This document shows, one piece after another, positions 1 to 8,011 of a stretch of DNA of 64,000 nt; positions within the stretch are counted from its first letter, which is position 1; each line of letters starts with the position of its first letter. The position numbers and the translations under genes are program-made. The stretch comes from JAGTVG01 sp942491935 (GTDB taxonomy: Bacteria > Bacteroidota > Bacteroidia > Cytophagales > Cyclobacteriaceae), in contig CALOCZ010000014.1 in NCBI GenBank assembly GCA_942491935.1, positions 1-64,000 on the forward strand, written 5' to 3'. The notes under the pieces were generated by a model. It was not told the origin of the DNA, did not search any database, and saw nothing but the letters and a program-made list of their open reading frames with translations.

Positions 1-675
1 GTAGACTCTCAGCGATTCCGGCTCGTGCTTCCGATCGGCTCTGACCGTTCACGGGTGTGGTCGCATGGGATTCCAGATCAACAATCCTCCGGCCGACGCC
101 GCATTAAGCGCCCGATGTGCCACCGACTCCCGTTGCGTTGGATCGGGCGATCGAGTTGCCGAAAAAACCCGACCTGGACCGTTTCCGCCGTCGGCAATCG
201 CTGCGGCATTGGTCGTCCCCATTCCCGTGGCATTGGCCGTGGCGGCCGCGGCGCCTCCCAAACCCCCTGGACCCGAACTGGAGGCACCGCCGCCGCCGCC
301 GGTGGCTAAGGCGGTCGATGAGACGGTACCGGTTCCGCTGGAATTTGGCGGTGGACATGGCAATCGCGGCCCCACCGTGGTTTCCCACACCCAGACTGCC
401 CGAGCTGATCAGCTCCGCCGTTGCCCCCTTGGCGTCCGCCGTGCCTGTTGTGGCGCCCCGGTCAAATGTCAGTGCGGGACGTTCCCATGCCTCCTAGTCC
501 CGGAACACCACCCAGTGTGGCATCGCGCCATTTCCGCCTATGGAACCTGCTGTGGCCGTGGTCGTACCGCCGACGGCACGAGAGAATGCCAACGAGGAGT
601 TTGCGTTGCCACCATTTCCACCGTTCGCACCGGTGCCTACCCCGCCATTTCCACCGGTGGCGGACTGGCGAGCAG
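1..675 (-). other. Glycine-rich repeat protein fragment, frame-broken
   Basis: Read on the minus strand, this piece encodes low-complexity protein rich in Gly, Ala, Asn, Ser and Thr, with G-G-N-G-G units (for example TGGNGGVGTGANGGNGG near 610-660). The reading frame has to be changed several times to stay in this composition: near 505-525, again near 345-350. No complete open frame, start or end is present. The composition resembles PGRS-type or beta-strand-repeat surface proteins, but no family can be assigned. The segment is GC-rich like the one that follows, but it interrupts the SNF symporter gene next to it, so I infer foreign sequence joined at a contig end. Confidence 0.5.
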
Positions 676-690
676 GACCACATCTCGATG
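660..690. other. Probable chimeric join inside the SNF symporter gene
   Basis: On the minus strand the symporter protein stays alignable in character up to the residues GYMAAQKGVRIE (ending near 684). It then turns abruptly into Arg/Trp-rich out-of-frame product of a glycine-rich coding region. SNF transporters normally run for roughly another 150 residues. The change happens within a few codons, with no stop codon, repeat or insertion-sequence end. Confidence 0.65.
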
Positions 691-1553
691 CGCACCCCTT
701 TCTGGGCCGCCATGTAACCGAGGACAGAAAAAATCATGATGCCTGCGAGCATGGAGAAGCCACAGTTGATAAAGGCCGTCATGAAGGCGTTGTTGTTGAT
801 GTCCGCGTCATCGGAGAGATAACTGGAATAGGTAATCATGATGGCAAAGCCGACGCTCAGGGAGAAGAAGACCTGGCCAAAGGCGGCGGTCCAGACCTTG
901 ATATCGCCCAGCTTGGAAAAGTCTGGTTTGAAGAGCCAGTTCAGGCCATCTACGGCACCGGGCATGGTCACCGCACGGGCCATAATCAGGATCACCATCA
1001 GGAAAAGCGCGGGCATGAAAAATTTGTTGGCCGCCTCGATGCCCTTCTTGACACCGCAGACCAGAACCCCCCAGCAGGTCAGCCACACAAGGGCCACGGG
1101 CCCCAGGATATGCCACTGAATCCCGCCCAGTTCAAAGGCACCACCGGAGAGGTGGAGGTACTCTTTAAAAAAGAAACCGCTGGTGTCAGTGCCCCACCCG
1201 AGGTTGAAAGAGAAAAGCAAATAGGAGAAGGACCACCCGATAATCACCACGTAGTAGCAGGCGATGACAAAACAGACGAGCACCTGCCACCAGCCGATAA
1301 ACGCCCACTTCTCTTTGAGGGAGCGGAAGGTGACAGGGGTTGCCCCGGCATATTTCTGCCCCACCCCGAACTCCAGGATTAACAAAGGGATACCGGCCGT
1401 AAACACCGCCACAAAGTAAGGGATGAGAAAGGCTCCCCCGCCGTTTTCATATACCATGTAGGGAAAACGCCAGATATTCCCCATGCCGATGGCGGATCCG
1501 ACCGCCGCAAGGATGAACCCGAGACGGGTCCCCCATTGATCTCGCTGTTTCAT
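684..1553 (-). CDS. Neurotransmitter:sodium symporter (SNF) family protein, C-terminus lost
   Basis: A membrane transporter of the SNF/NSS family, which couples uptake of amino acids or similar solutes to sodium. About 290 residues are present. The N-terminus has the family signature VGSAIGMGNIWRFPY in the first helix, followed by GGGAFLIPYF and the helix containing GQVFFSLSVGFAIMITYSSY, which belongs to the sodium and substrate site. The chosen start, MKQRDQWGTR at 1553, is preceded by an AAGAGG ribosome binding site; the open frame upstream of it shows no family similarity. The gene is cut near 684, where unrelated glycine-rich sequence begins, so the last third is missing. It is divergent from the nhaC-like gene. 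Substrate unknown. Confidence 0.85.
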
Positions 1554-1907
1554 GAAACCTCTTTTCCATCGTGGATATTGATTCGTATCAGCAAAACACG
1601 CCCGAGCCCTGTCGAACCCTCCACGTACCATCCAGGGTCCGGGCTTTGCCCCTGCTCAACCTTAAAGTTAAGTTGAAGAAGGGGCCCGCAAAACGTTGTC
1701 GATATACCCAATGGGCTCCGGAATGTCAATCATCGTACCGGACAACACAGCGGGAAGGCCCACTCAACAGCCCGCCTGTCAACCTTCTACGAAAAACCAG
1801 TTGACGTCGCATCTTGACTGGCCCCACCGATGCTGGTAAAGTATCCGTTTTCCAAAGCAACCCGATTGATCCATTGAAATATAAAGACGTTATAGAGGTA
1901 ACCATCC
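1554..1907. promoter_or_regulatory. Divergent intergenic region with an imperfect hairpin
   Basis: This spacer separates two divergently read sodium transporters and must hold both promoters. An imperfect inverted repeat lies at 1648-1685 (GCCCC at the left, GGGGC at the right, with a partly paired CTCAACCTTAA/TTAAGTTGAAG core). It has no T-tract in either direction. I see no recognisable riboswitch, RNA gene or further coding sequence. Confidence 0.35.
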
Positions 1908-3230
1908 GTGAACAGGAACATTTCCACCCAACCCCATTTGTCGGCCCTCCTCCCCTTGGGCCTCTTCCTTGCCATCTTTGTGGGAAGCGGTCTCTATTTC
2001 CAGAGCCTGGGCACCAGCTTTGCCTTCTACCAGGTAGCGGCCCCTGTGGCAGCCCTGCCCGCCATCATCCTGTCGATTCTGCTCTCCAGACAGGGCCTCA
2101 CAGACACCGTGGAGCGATTCCTGAGCGGGGCCGGACACAGCAACATCATGGCCATGTGCATGATCTACCTTCTGGCCGGTGGCTTCAGCGCCGTGGCCAA
2201 GGCCACCGGCGGTGTGGATTCTGTGGTGGCCGTAACCATCTCGGCAATACCGCCCTCGTTCCTCCTGCCCGGCCTCTTTGTCGTGGGCGCTCTCATCTCC
2301 ACAGCCATGGGCACCTCCATGGGAACCATTGCAGCCCTGGCCCCCATCGCCGCAGGCGTCGCCGGTGAAGCGGGGCTTCCCATGGCCCTGACCGCCGGAG
2401 CCGTCACCAGTGGCGCGATGTTCGGAGACAACCTCTCCATCATCTCGGACACCACCATCGCCGCCACCCGCACCCAGGGGTGTGAGATGAAGGACAAGTT
2501 CCGCGTCAACGTGGCGGTGGCGCTGCCTGCCGCCATCCTGACCATCCTGGTGCTTCTCTTCCAGGCCAAAGGCACCAGCGTGGCGGAAGCCAAGGATGCC
2601 TCCGTGCTCCTCGCCCTGCCCTACGCGGCCATTCTTGTGATGGCCGTCTCCGGGCTCAACGTGTTCGCCGTGCTTCTGTCGGGGATCGTTCTGGCCGGTA
2701 TCGCAGGGTTCATCGTCACCCCGGACTTCACGATCCTGACCCTGGCCAAAGAGACCTACAACGGCTTCACAGGCATGCAGGAGATCTTCATCCTCTCCAT
2801 CTTCATCGGTTGCCTGGGCGAGCTCATGAAAGCCCAAGGGGGCCTCCTGGCCCTGGAGCGGCTGATCTCCAACGGCATCCGCCGTGTGGCATCCGGCAAA
2901 GGGGGCACCGCCATCGCCGAGGCGGGCATCGGGGTCCTCGTCTTTCTCACCAACCTCTGCACCGCCAACAACACCGTCTCCATCCTCGTCACCGGCGGCG
3001 TGGCCAAAAACATCGCCGAGGCCAACGGGGTGGAACCCAAGCGAGCTGCCGGCACCCTGGACATCTTCGCCTGCATCTGCCAGGGTCTCATCCCCTGGGG
3101 CGCCCAGATCCTCCTGGTGGCCTCCATCTTCAAGATCTCGCCCCTGGCCGTTGTCAGCAACGTCCACTACTGCATGGTGCTTCTCCTCTGCGCCGTGGTG
3201 GCGCTCTTGGTCCCACGGAAAACAGCGTAA
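1908..3230 (+). CDS. nhaC: NhaC-family Na+/H+ antiporter
   Basis: A polytopic inner-membrane protein of about 440 residues with the NhaC-type (PF03553) fold. Conserved stretches visible are GTSMGTIAALAPIA, the intramembrane segment GAMFGDNLSIISDTTIAA with its Asp residues, and the C-terminal repeat with FLTNLCTANNTVSILV and GLIPWGAQ. Family members exchange sodium for protons or move charged metabolites such as lysine, malate or arginine/ornithine, so the exact substrate is open. Translation starts at GTG 1908, seven to ten bases after an AGAGG site, and the protein enters the membrane at once. It is divergent from the SNF symporter. The frame is intact and GC-rich at third positions, like ugpC but unlike everything after 5908. 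Confidence 0.88.
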   Translation: MNRNISTQPHLSALLPLGLFLAIFVGSGLYFQSLGTSFAFYQVAAPVAALPAIILSILLSRQGLTDTVERFLSGAGHSNIMAMCMIYLLAGGFSAVAKATGGVDSVVAVTISAIPPSFLLPGLFVVGALISTAMGTSMGTIAALAPIAAGVAGEAGLPMALTAGAVTSGAMFGDNLSIISDTTIAATRTQGCEMKDKFRVNVAVALPAAILTILVLLFQAKGTSVAEAKDASVLLALPYAAILVMAVSGLNVFAVLLSGIVLAGIAGFIVTPDFTILTLAKETYNGFTGMQEIFILSIFIGCLGELMKAQGGLLALERLISNGIRRVASGKGGTAIAEAGIGVLVFLTNLCTANNTVSILVTGGVAKNIAEANGVEPKRAAGTLDIFACICQGLIPWGAQILLVASIFKISPLAVVSNVHYCMVLLLCAVVALLVPRKTA

Positions 3231-3758
3231 AACCATTTCGCCTCCGGCGGCCAGGGGATAATCCCCTGGGCCCCTGGTGGCGAATGAGAATGGCGGGAAT
3301 GCCGATATTTCGGTCAATATGATTCGGTGGAGGTTGATCGACCAATGATGGGCACGCTTCGCGCTTTGCCAATCCTACAGGCTTTGTACTGCACCAGAAA
3401 CGAACCATCAGGCATTCAACTATGGCTGTTGGAACCCTGTAGGGTGGGCAAAAGCGGCAGTGCCGTGCCCATCACGGGCGGTGATAACCACACGGCTCTC
3501 CCACTCACCACTCACTAAAAAAAGCCCCGCACACCAACGAAGGCATACGGGGCTTTGATTTTTGCTGGAGGCGCCTCCCCATGGAGGAAAGACGTCTTTA
3601 GGACTCAGGCAAAAAATAGATGCACAATTTTAGTAAAAATGCCGCCGTGATTTGACCCGAGGAACGAGGGTTAAAGCGCTGCGGCAACCTGCTTTCAAGG
3701 TGGCTCACCTTGCCGCCGGAGGCTTTGTTTTTTGTCTGTTATATTTTTGCGCGGGCCC
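3231..3758. repeat. Spacer with two copies of a GCCTCCGGCGGC element
   Basis: A 12-base word, GCCTCCGGCGGC, occurs at 3240-3251 and again in inverted orientation at 3712-3723. The first copy is followed by a perfect stem, CCAGGGG/CCCCTGG, at 3251-3269. The second sits beside a GCGGCAA/TTGCCGC stem (3680-3717) and a T-rich run toward 3740. A palindrome GGAGGCGCCTCC lies near 3567-3578. Such short GC-rich palindromic units scattered between genes resemble REP-type elements. No gene of useful length is seen here; the small open frames have no recognisable product. Confidence 0.45.
3521..3562 (+). terminator. Rho-independent terminator
   Basis: A perfect nine-base stem, AAAGCCCCG at 3521-3529 pairing with CGGGGCTTT at 3548-3556, is followed by GATTTTT. 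The A-run before the left arm makes it usable in both directions, so it can serve both nhaC (plus) and ugpC (minus), which converge here. Confidence 0.8.
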
Positions 3759-4856
3759 TTAATAAATCGAGTTGGTGGATTCGGCATCAAAGATGTGGAG
3801 GTGCTTGAGGTTGGCCTCCATCCGAACGATGTCACCGGGGGTAACAACCCGCCTGCCCTCGCACTTGGCCAGCACGCGGGTTCCGCTCAAATCCACATGA
3901 ACGTGGGTTTCGTTGCCCAGGGGCTCCACCACGTCCACCACGCCGGAGACCTTCCAGTCCTCAGGCAGGCCGGGCTGTTCCCCTTCCAGCGTCAGGTCCT
4001 CGGCACGGATGCCGGCCACCACCTTCTGCCCAATGGAGAGCTTCGCCTCTTTTCTTTCCGGAATCGGGAGCACAAGATCCCCTTCGAACTTCAGCCTCAT
4101 CCCCTGCCCATCGGCTTCGATCACTGCGGGCATAAGGTTCATGGGCGGGCTTCCGATAAAGCCGGCGACAAAGGTGTTCACGGGGTTTGCAAACAGCTCC
4201 AGGGGCTTGCCCTGCTGCACAATGTGGCCGTCTTTCATCACCACGATGCGATCCCCCAGGGTCATGGCTTCCACCTGGTCGTGGGTCACGTAGATAATGG
4301 TGGAGTCCACCCGGCGGTGAAGCTTCTTCATCTCGATCCGCATCTGGGTTCTCAGCTTCGCATCGAGGTTGGAGAGGGGCTCGTCGAAGAGGAAGATTTC
4401 GGGATTTCGAACAATGGCCCGACCCATGGCCACCCTCTGGCGCTGGCCGCCGGAGAGTTGGGAGGGCCTTCGGTCGAGAAACTCTTCCAGACCAAGGATG
4501 GCCGCCGCTTCATCTACGCGACGCTTGATCTCCTCTTTGGGCCACTTTTTGATTTTCAGGCCGAAGGACATGTTGTCAAACACGTTCATGTGCGGGTAGA
4601 GGGCGTAGTTCTGAAACACCATGGAGACGCCCCTGTCCTTGGGAGCAAGATCGTTGATCACCGTTTCCCCGATGGACATGGTGCCGTCTGAGATCTCTTC
4701 GAGTCCGGCGATCATTCGAAGGGTTGTGGATTTGCCGCATCCAGAAGGCCCCACGAAGACGACAAACTCTTTGTCCTCAATATCAAGGTTGATACCGTGC
4801 ACCACCTCGACCTTACCATATCTCTTCACCACGTCTTTTATCTGAAGGCGAGCCAT
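3759..4856 (-). CDS. ugpC: ABC transporter ATP-binding protein, UgpC/MalK type
   Basis: The 365-residue ATPase of a carbohydrate or glycerol-3-phosphate importer (CUT1 family). Visible in order are Walker A GPSGCGKST (residues 37-45), the Q-loop in VFQNYALYPHMNV, the signature LSGGQRQR, Walker B IFLFDEPLSNLD and the switch His in VTHDQ. A C-terminal MalK-like TOBE/regulatory domain follows (about 240-365, with GIRAEDL). The length is normal for UgpC. The divergent neighbour 580 bases away is the N-terminus of a UgpB-like binding protein, which supports glycerol-3-phosphate or a related polyol phosphate as substrate. The permease genes are not in the window. The ATP hydrolysis function is sure; the substrate is inferred. 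Confidence 0.88.
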   Translation of the reverse strand: MARLQIKDVVKRYGKVEVVHGINLDIEDKEFVVFVGPSGCGKSTTLRMIAGLEEISDGTMSIGETVINDLAPKDRGVSMVFQNYALYPHMNVFDNMSFGLKIKKWPKEEIKRRVDEAAAILGLEEFLDRRPSQLSGGQRQRVAMGRAIVRNPEIFLFDEPLSNLDAKLRTQMRIEMKKLHRRVDSTIIYVTHDQVEAMTLGDRIVVMKDGHIVQQGKPLELFANPVNTFVAGFIGSPPMNLMPAVIEADGQGMRLKFEGDLVLPIPERKEAKLSIGQKVVAGIRAEDLTLEGEQPGLPEDWKVSGVVDVVEPLGNETHVHVDLSGTRVLAKCEGRRVVTPGDIVRMEANLKHLHIFDAESTNSIY

Positions 4857-5432
4857 ATACCGTCCTGTAGTGTCACATCCCTTGCGGGACGTGGCTTTTA
4901 GTCACCTGCGTCACCCCTGGACCGTTGCCCGGGAGGCCGCTGCCAATCATTGTGATGCTCTGGGGAACCAAACCCAGCATCTCTGCATGGGGGTATTATC
5001 AGGAAACCCTTGAATGAAACAATAAAAAAATCACGAGTTCCGATGAACCGTGCCCCTGAAGCATCAGAAAAACGAGTCGACCGCCTTCGTTATAAGCCGG
5101 GCCAAAAATTAAGGCATAATCGGTAACCAATAAGAGAACAACAAATCGGATTTAAAATCAATACGCCCCTCGGCCCCCTGGATATGGAAGAGCAGCGCTG
5201 ATTATGCCTTGACGCTCTTTAAAATTAGCCATACGGTACCACGCGGTATCAATACATGTTCGCCTCACAAAAAGTCGTGCAGGCCGTGATGTCTGGCGGT
5301 CAGAGGAAAGCGTTAAGTGAGTCAGGTTGTCACAGGACGCTTTCGGCAGAGACTTTTTTACACGTGCGTCATAGACATACCACTACAATCAATCATAATT
5401 TTTGTGATGACCCACTATCAGGAGGAGAAGAG
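4857..5432. promoter_or_regulatory. Divergent ugpC/ugpB control region with a long inverted repeat
   Basis: The spacer lies between ugpC (minus) and ugpB (plus). It contains an exact 11-base inverted repeat, AAGGCATAATC at 5111-5121 and GATTATGCCTT at 5200-5210, spaced by about 80 bases. That is a plausible pair of operator half-sites or a large stem. A strong ribosome binding site, AGGAGGAGAAG, stands directly before the ugpB start. No extra gene is supported. Confidence 0.45.
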
Positions 5433-5907
5433 ATGGTTCTTCGAAAATGGTTTGCAACGATCACTGCGGCGCTGATACTTGCCCCGGCAGCAGCCATGGC
5501 CAAACCCGTCACCATTCAGTGGTGGCATGCCATGAGGTCCGCACGCGGTGAAGTGGCCAATGAGATCATCAAGCGGTTCAACGAATCCCAGGACCAGTAC
5601 CAGGTCGTGGGAACCTTCAAGGGCAACTACGACGAGACCCTCAACGCCGGCATCGCCGCCTTCCGCGCTAAAAAGCAGCCCCACATCATGCAGGTCTTTG
5701 AGGTGGGCACCCAGACCATGATGCTCTCCGGTGCCATCTACCCCGTTTTTGAGCTGATGAAGGATACCGGCAACGACATCGACTGGTCCCGTTACCTTCA
5801 GCCCATTCTCTCCTATTACATGAACGCCGACGGCAACCTGGTCTCCATGCCGTTCAACTCATCGACTCCGGTCATGTACTACAACAAGGATTCAAAAGGC
5901 CGGCATA
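5433..5907 (+). CDS. ugpB: Glycerol-3-phosphate-type ABC transporter substrate-binding protein, truncated
   Basis: The first roughly 155 residues of a periplasmic solute-binding protein (family 1, UgpB-like). It has a signal peptide, MVLRKWFATITAALILAPAAAMA, cut before KPVTIQWWHAM. Typical UgpB motifs follow: FNESQDQYQVVGTFKGNYDETLNAGIAAFRA, QVFEVGTQTMM and PFNSSTPVMYYNKD. The ATG at 5433 follows a strong AGGAGGAG site; the longer open frame upstream has no signal-like start. Just before the break the protein slips frame: the bases after AAC AAG GAT would read FKKAGI, as in UgpB, if two short deletions are restored. The sequence then changes to AT-rich non-coding DNA at about 5908. UgpB is usually about 430 residues long, so two thirds are missing. 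Confidence 0.8.
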
Positions 5908-5915
5908 ATTTTATT
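5900..5915. other. Probable chimeric join between GC-rich and AT-rich genomes
   Basis: The UgpB reading frame and its GC-rich codon use end within the GGCCGGCATAA stretch. From there base composition falls sharply and stays low to the end of the window, with Bacteroidota genes only. There is no tRNA, integrase, transposase or repeat at the boundary, and small indels disturb the last codons of ugpB, as expected at a poorly covered contig end. Confidence 0.75.
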
Positions 5916-6272
5916 GCTTTCATAAATTTTCTGATTATGGTTTAATATGATTTGTAATGCATATTTTATGCGTATTATTTCTAAAATAGAGATTTGTGAA
6001 ACAATAGTAAATTTTAAAAAATGCTGAAAGGCCCTGTTTCCAACCATTTGATTATCCGGGATTCAGCTATTGTAAAAAATTTCGCTCAAATATGAGCATA
6101 ATTTTTTAAAGCATTTATTAAAATCCATGATATTTATTATTTAAAGCAGCAAAAATCCCTTTTTCATATACAAAAAATTAAAGTAAAAACATCTTGTAAA
6201 AAAGGGTAAAAAGAAATTTGCTTGAGTTCAGGGCTGTACGCTGAATCTGATTGTAGATATAATTTAAAATTT
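5908..6272. other. AT-rich intergenic DNA after the join
   Basis: No credible coding sequence, RNA gene or repeat is seen. It probably includes the region downstream of the FmdB-type gene, which is read toward it. Several A/T runs are present, but I find no clear terminator stem. Confidence 0.4.
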
Positions 6273-6536
6273 CTAGTCTTTAGAATCCTTTTTAGATTCT
6301 GTTTTTACCGCTTGTTCCTTCTTTGGTGATTCGGATTTTGAAGTACCTTCACTATCTTTCTTACTTCTGCTGCGGCCTACATTGTCAAAGCCAATGAGTG
6401 CAGGAAGAGATAACATCTTCTTCATTGGTTTATTACAATCATCACACAGGACCTCAATTTTCCCTATCTCACTGACGGAATGCTGTACTTCTTTGATTGT
6501 GCCACATTTAGAACATTCGTAATCATATAAAGGCAT
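6273..6536 (-). CDS. FmdB-family zinc ribbon protein
   Basis: A small protein of 87 residues with the FmdB/CxxC putative regulatory domain at its N-terminus: MPLYDYECSKCG, then a second knuckle CDDCNKPM, giving a four-cysteine zinc ribbon over residues 1-42. The segment MKKMLSLPA is typical of the family. The tail (50-87) is lysine/serine/glutamate rich and probably disordered. Family members are common in bacteria; a role in transcriptional regulation has been proposed but is not established. Length and start are normal. It is the first Bacteroidota gene after the join. Confidence 0.85.
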   Translation of the reverse strand: MPLYDYECSKCGTIKEVQHSVSEIGKIEVLCDDCNKPMKKMLSLPALIGFDNVGRSRSKKDSEGTSKSESPKKEQAVKTESKKDSKD

Positions 6537-6783
6537 ATTCCCGAAATTTTAAATCAATTTTCCTGCAAAGATATGGGTGTCAGACATAAAGCATCCAAAT
6601 CCATCCACTGATTTTTTTTTAAAATTATTCAATCTCCGACATTTTAGAATTTTACTGGCGATACATTTGCTTCGAAGAAGAAACATATTAACATTCAAAA
6701 ATAGACTTTCACGAAATATACGGCTACATTTATGTAAGTATTTTTTATATGAACCATTCAGCTAACATACATTTTTTTTTAAT

Positions 6784-7826
6784 ATGAAAATGATAACAAA
6801 TCAATAACCCGGGTTTAAATACTCTTATTTTTCTTGCGTTCACTTTTCTTGCAGTAGCAAATTGTCAATCCCAGAGCTCTACTGAATCCAGTACCGAAAT
6901 CCCTGATGTCTTCGAACAGAATAAACGTCTGGGAGGAGGAGCGAATGTTGGCAGCATACTTTATAGATGGGATATCTGGGATGAGGAGCGTGAAAAAGAA
7001 GAACTGGATAAACTGAAAGAAGCTGGGTTTAATGAAAGGAGTTCGTATAAACACCCGACCGTTTCCCCCACGCAGAACAGAGTCCTCCTCTATACGCTCT
7101 CTCAACAATTTTTCGAACGCCTTGACTGGCTTGTCAAAGAATCTCTAGAACGAGGTTTTACTGTTATTATAGACCAGCACCAGTACGGTGATGGGGAAAG
7201 ATCCAATGGGTCTGCAAGGAGATATTTATGGAGACCTGGCGCAAATGGCTGAACACTATAAAGATTATCCTGACAACGTATATTTTGGCCTGCTTAATGA
7301 ACCCAATGAACAATCTGACACCCTATCTATGGAATTATTTTCTAATGGATGTCTATGAGATTCTGCGAGAATCCAACCAACCCGAACCCTTGTGATCGGG
7401 CCGGGAAATTGGAACAAAATATATGAGCTGGAAACACTTGAACTGCCCCAAGAGGACCGCAATATCATTGTAGAGATACATTTCTATAACCCACATGCCT
7501 TTACCCACCAGGGTGTTGATGGCCGGGAAACAGGTATAATCTGGCCAGCATCCGAAGAAGAAATTCAAGCCCTGAAAGATGAATTCAAATTCGCTGCAGA
7601 GTGGGGCAAAAAGCATAATCGCCCGCTTTTTCTTGGTGAATTCGGGGTTAATAAGGCTGCAGACCAGGAATCTGCTGCACGATGGTTAAGAAGTGCACGA
7701 GAGCAAATGGAGAAATACAACATGAGCTGGTCCATGTGGAATATGATGGGTTCGAATTTTGGAATGTATGACGAGGAGAAAAAAGAATGGATTACAATTA
7801 GAAAAAACGCCGTATTATTGGAATAG
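6784..7826 (+). pseudogene. GH5 cellulase-like lipoprotein gene, broken by several frameshifts
   Basis: The pieces belong to a glycoside hydrolase family 5 endoglucanase, spread over at least three frames. In order: a lipoprotein signal (NTLIFLAFTFLAVANCQSQ near 6818-6875), NKRLGGGANVGSILYRW, DKLKEAGFN, FFERLDWLVKESLERGFTVII, then after a shift AEHYKDYPDNVYFGLLNEPN with the acid/base Glu, then after further shifts VIGPGNWNKIYELETLELP, HFYNPHAFTHQG and PLFLGEFGV with the nucleophile Glu, ending MYDEEKKEWITIRKNAVLLE. The last 144 residues (7392-7826) form the only long open part. No start codon is in frame with the signal peptide. There are too many lesions for one sequencing slip, so either a real pseudogene or a poorly sequenced stretch. 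The family would cleave beta-1,4-glucans outside the cell. Confidence 0.75.
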
Positions 7827-8011
7827 AAATCTTATATACCCATTGAAGATTCGAATTTTAGAATATTGTCGATTCTGCTAAATCTATGTATATACATCGA
7901 TAAATTGAAACTTGATCAATGATAGGTGAGGTATAGATTAATCGATTCCAATAATAAAATTTTAATTTTTATACATGAATTACTAGTTCAATTTTTTTAA
8001 TAACAAATACC

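Noticed and set aside
1814..3322. Long open frames on both strands overlapping nhaC
   Set aside because: They are products of GC-rich third positions: composition is biased to Arg, Pro and Gly or Gly, Asp and His, with no motifs, while the plus frame at 1908 gives a clear antiporter.
3655..3740. Possible riboswitch (CCGAGGA and GCGCTGCGGC words recall the SAH motif)
   Set aside because: Spacing and pairing do not fit the consensus, the element lies downstream of both neighbouring genes, and one arm is shared with the GCCTCCGGCGGC repeat.
3732..4691. 319-codon plus-strand frame over ugpC
   Set aside because: Antisense shadow of a well-conserved ATPase gene; no motif of its own.
680..5907. 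Horizontal transfer of a transporter island into a Bacteroidota genome
   Set aside because: Both ends cut genes in the middle, no integrase, tRNA, repeat or transposase is near, and frame slips occur at the breaks. A chimeric assembly explains this better.
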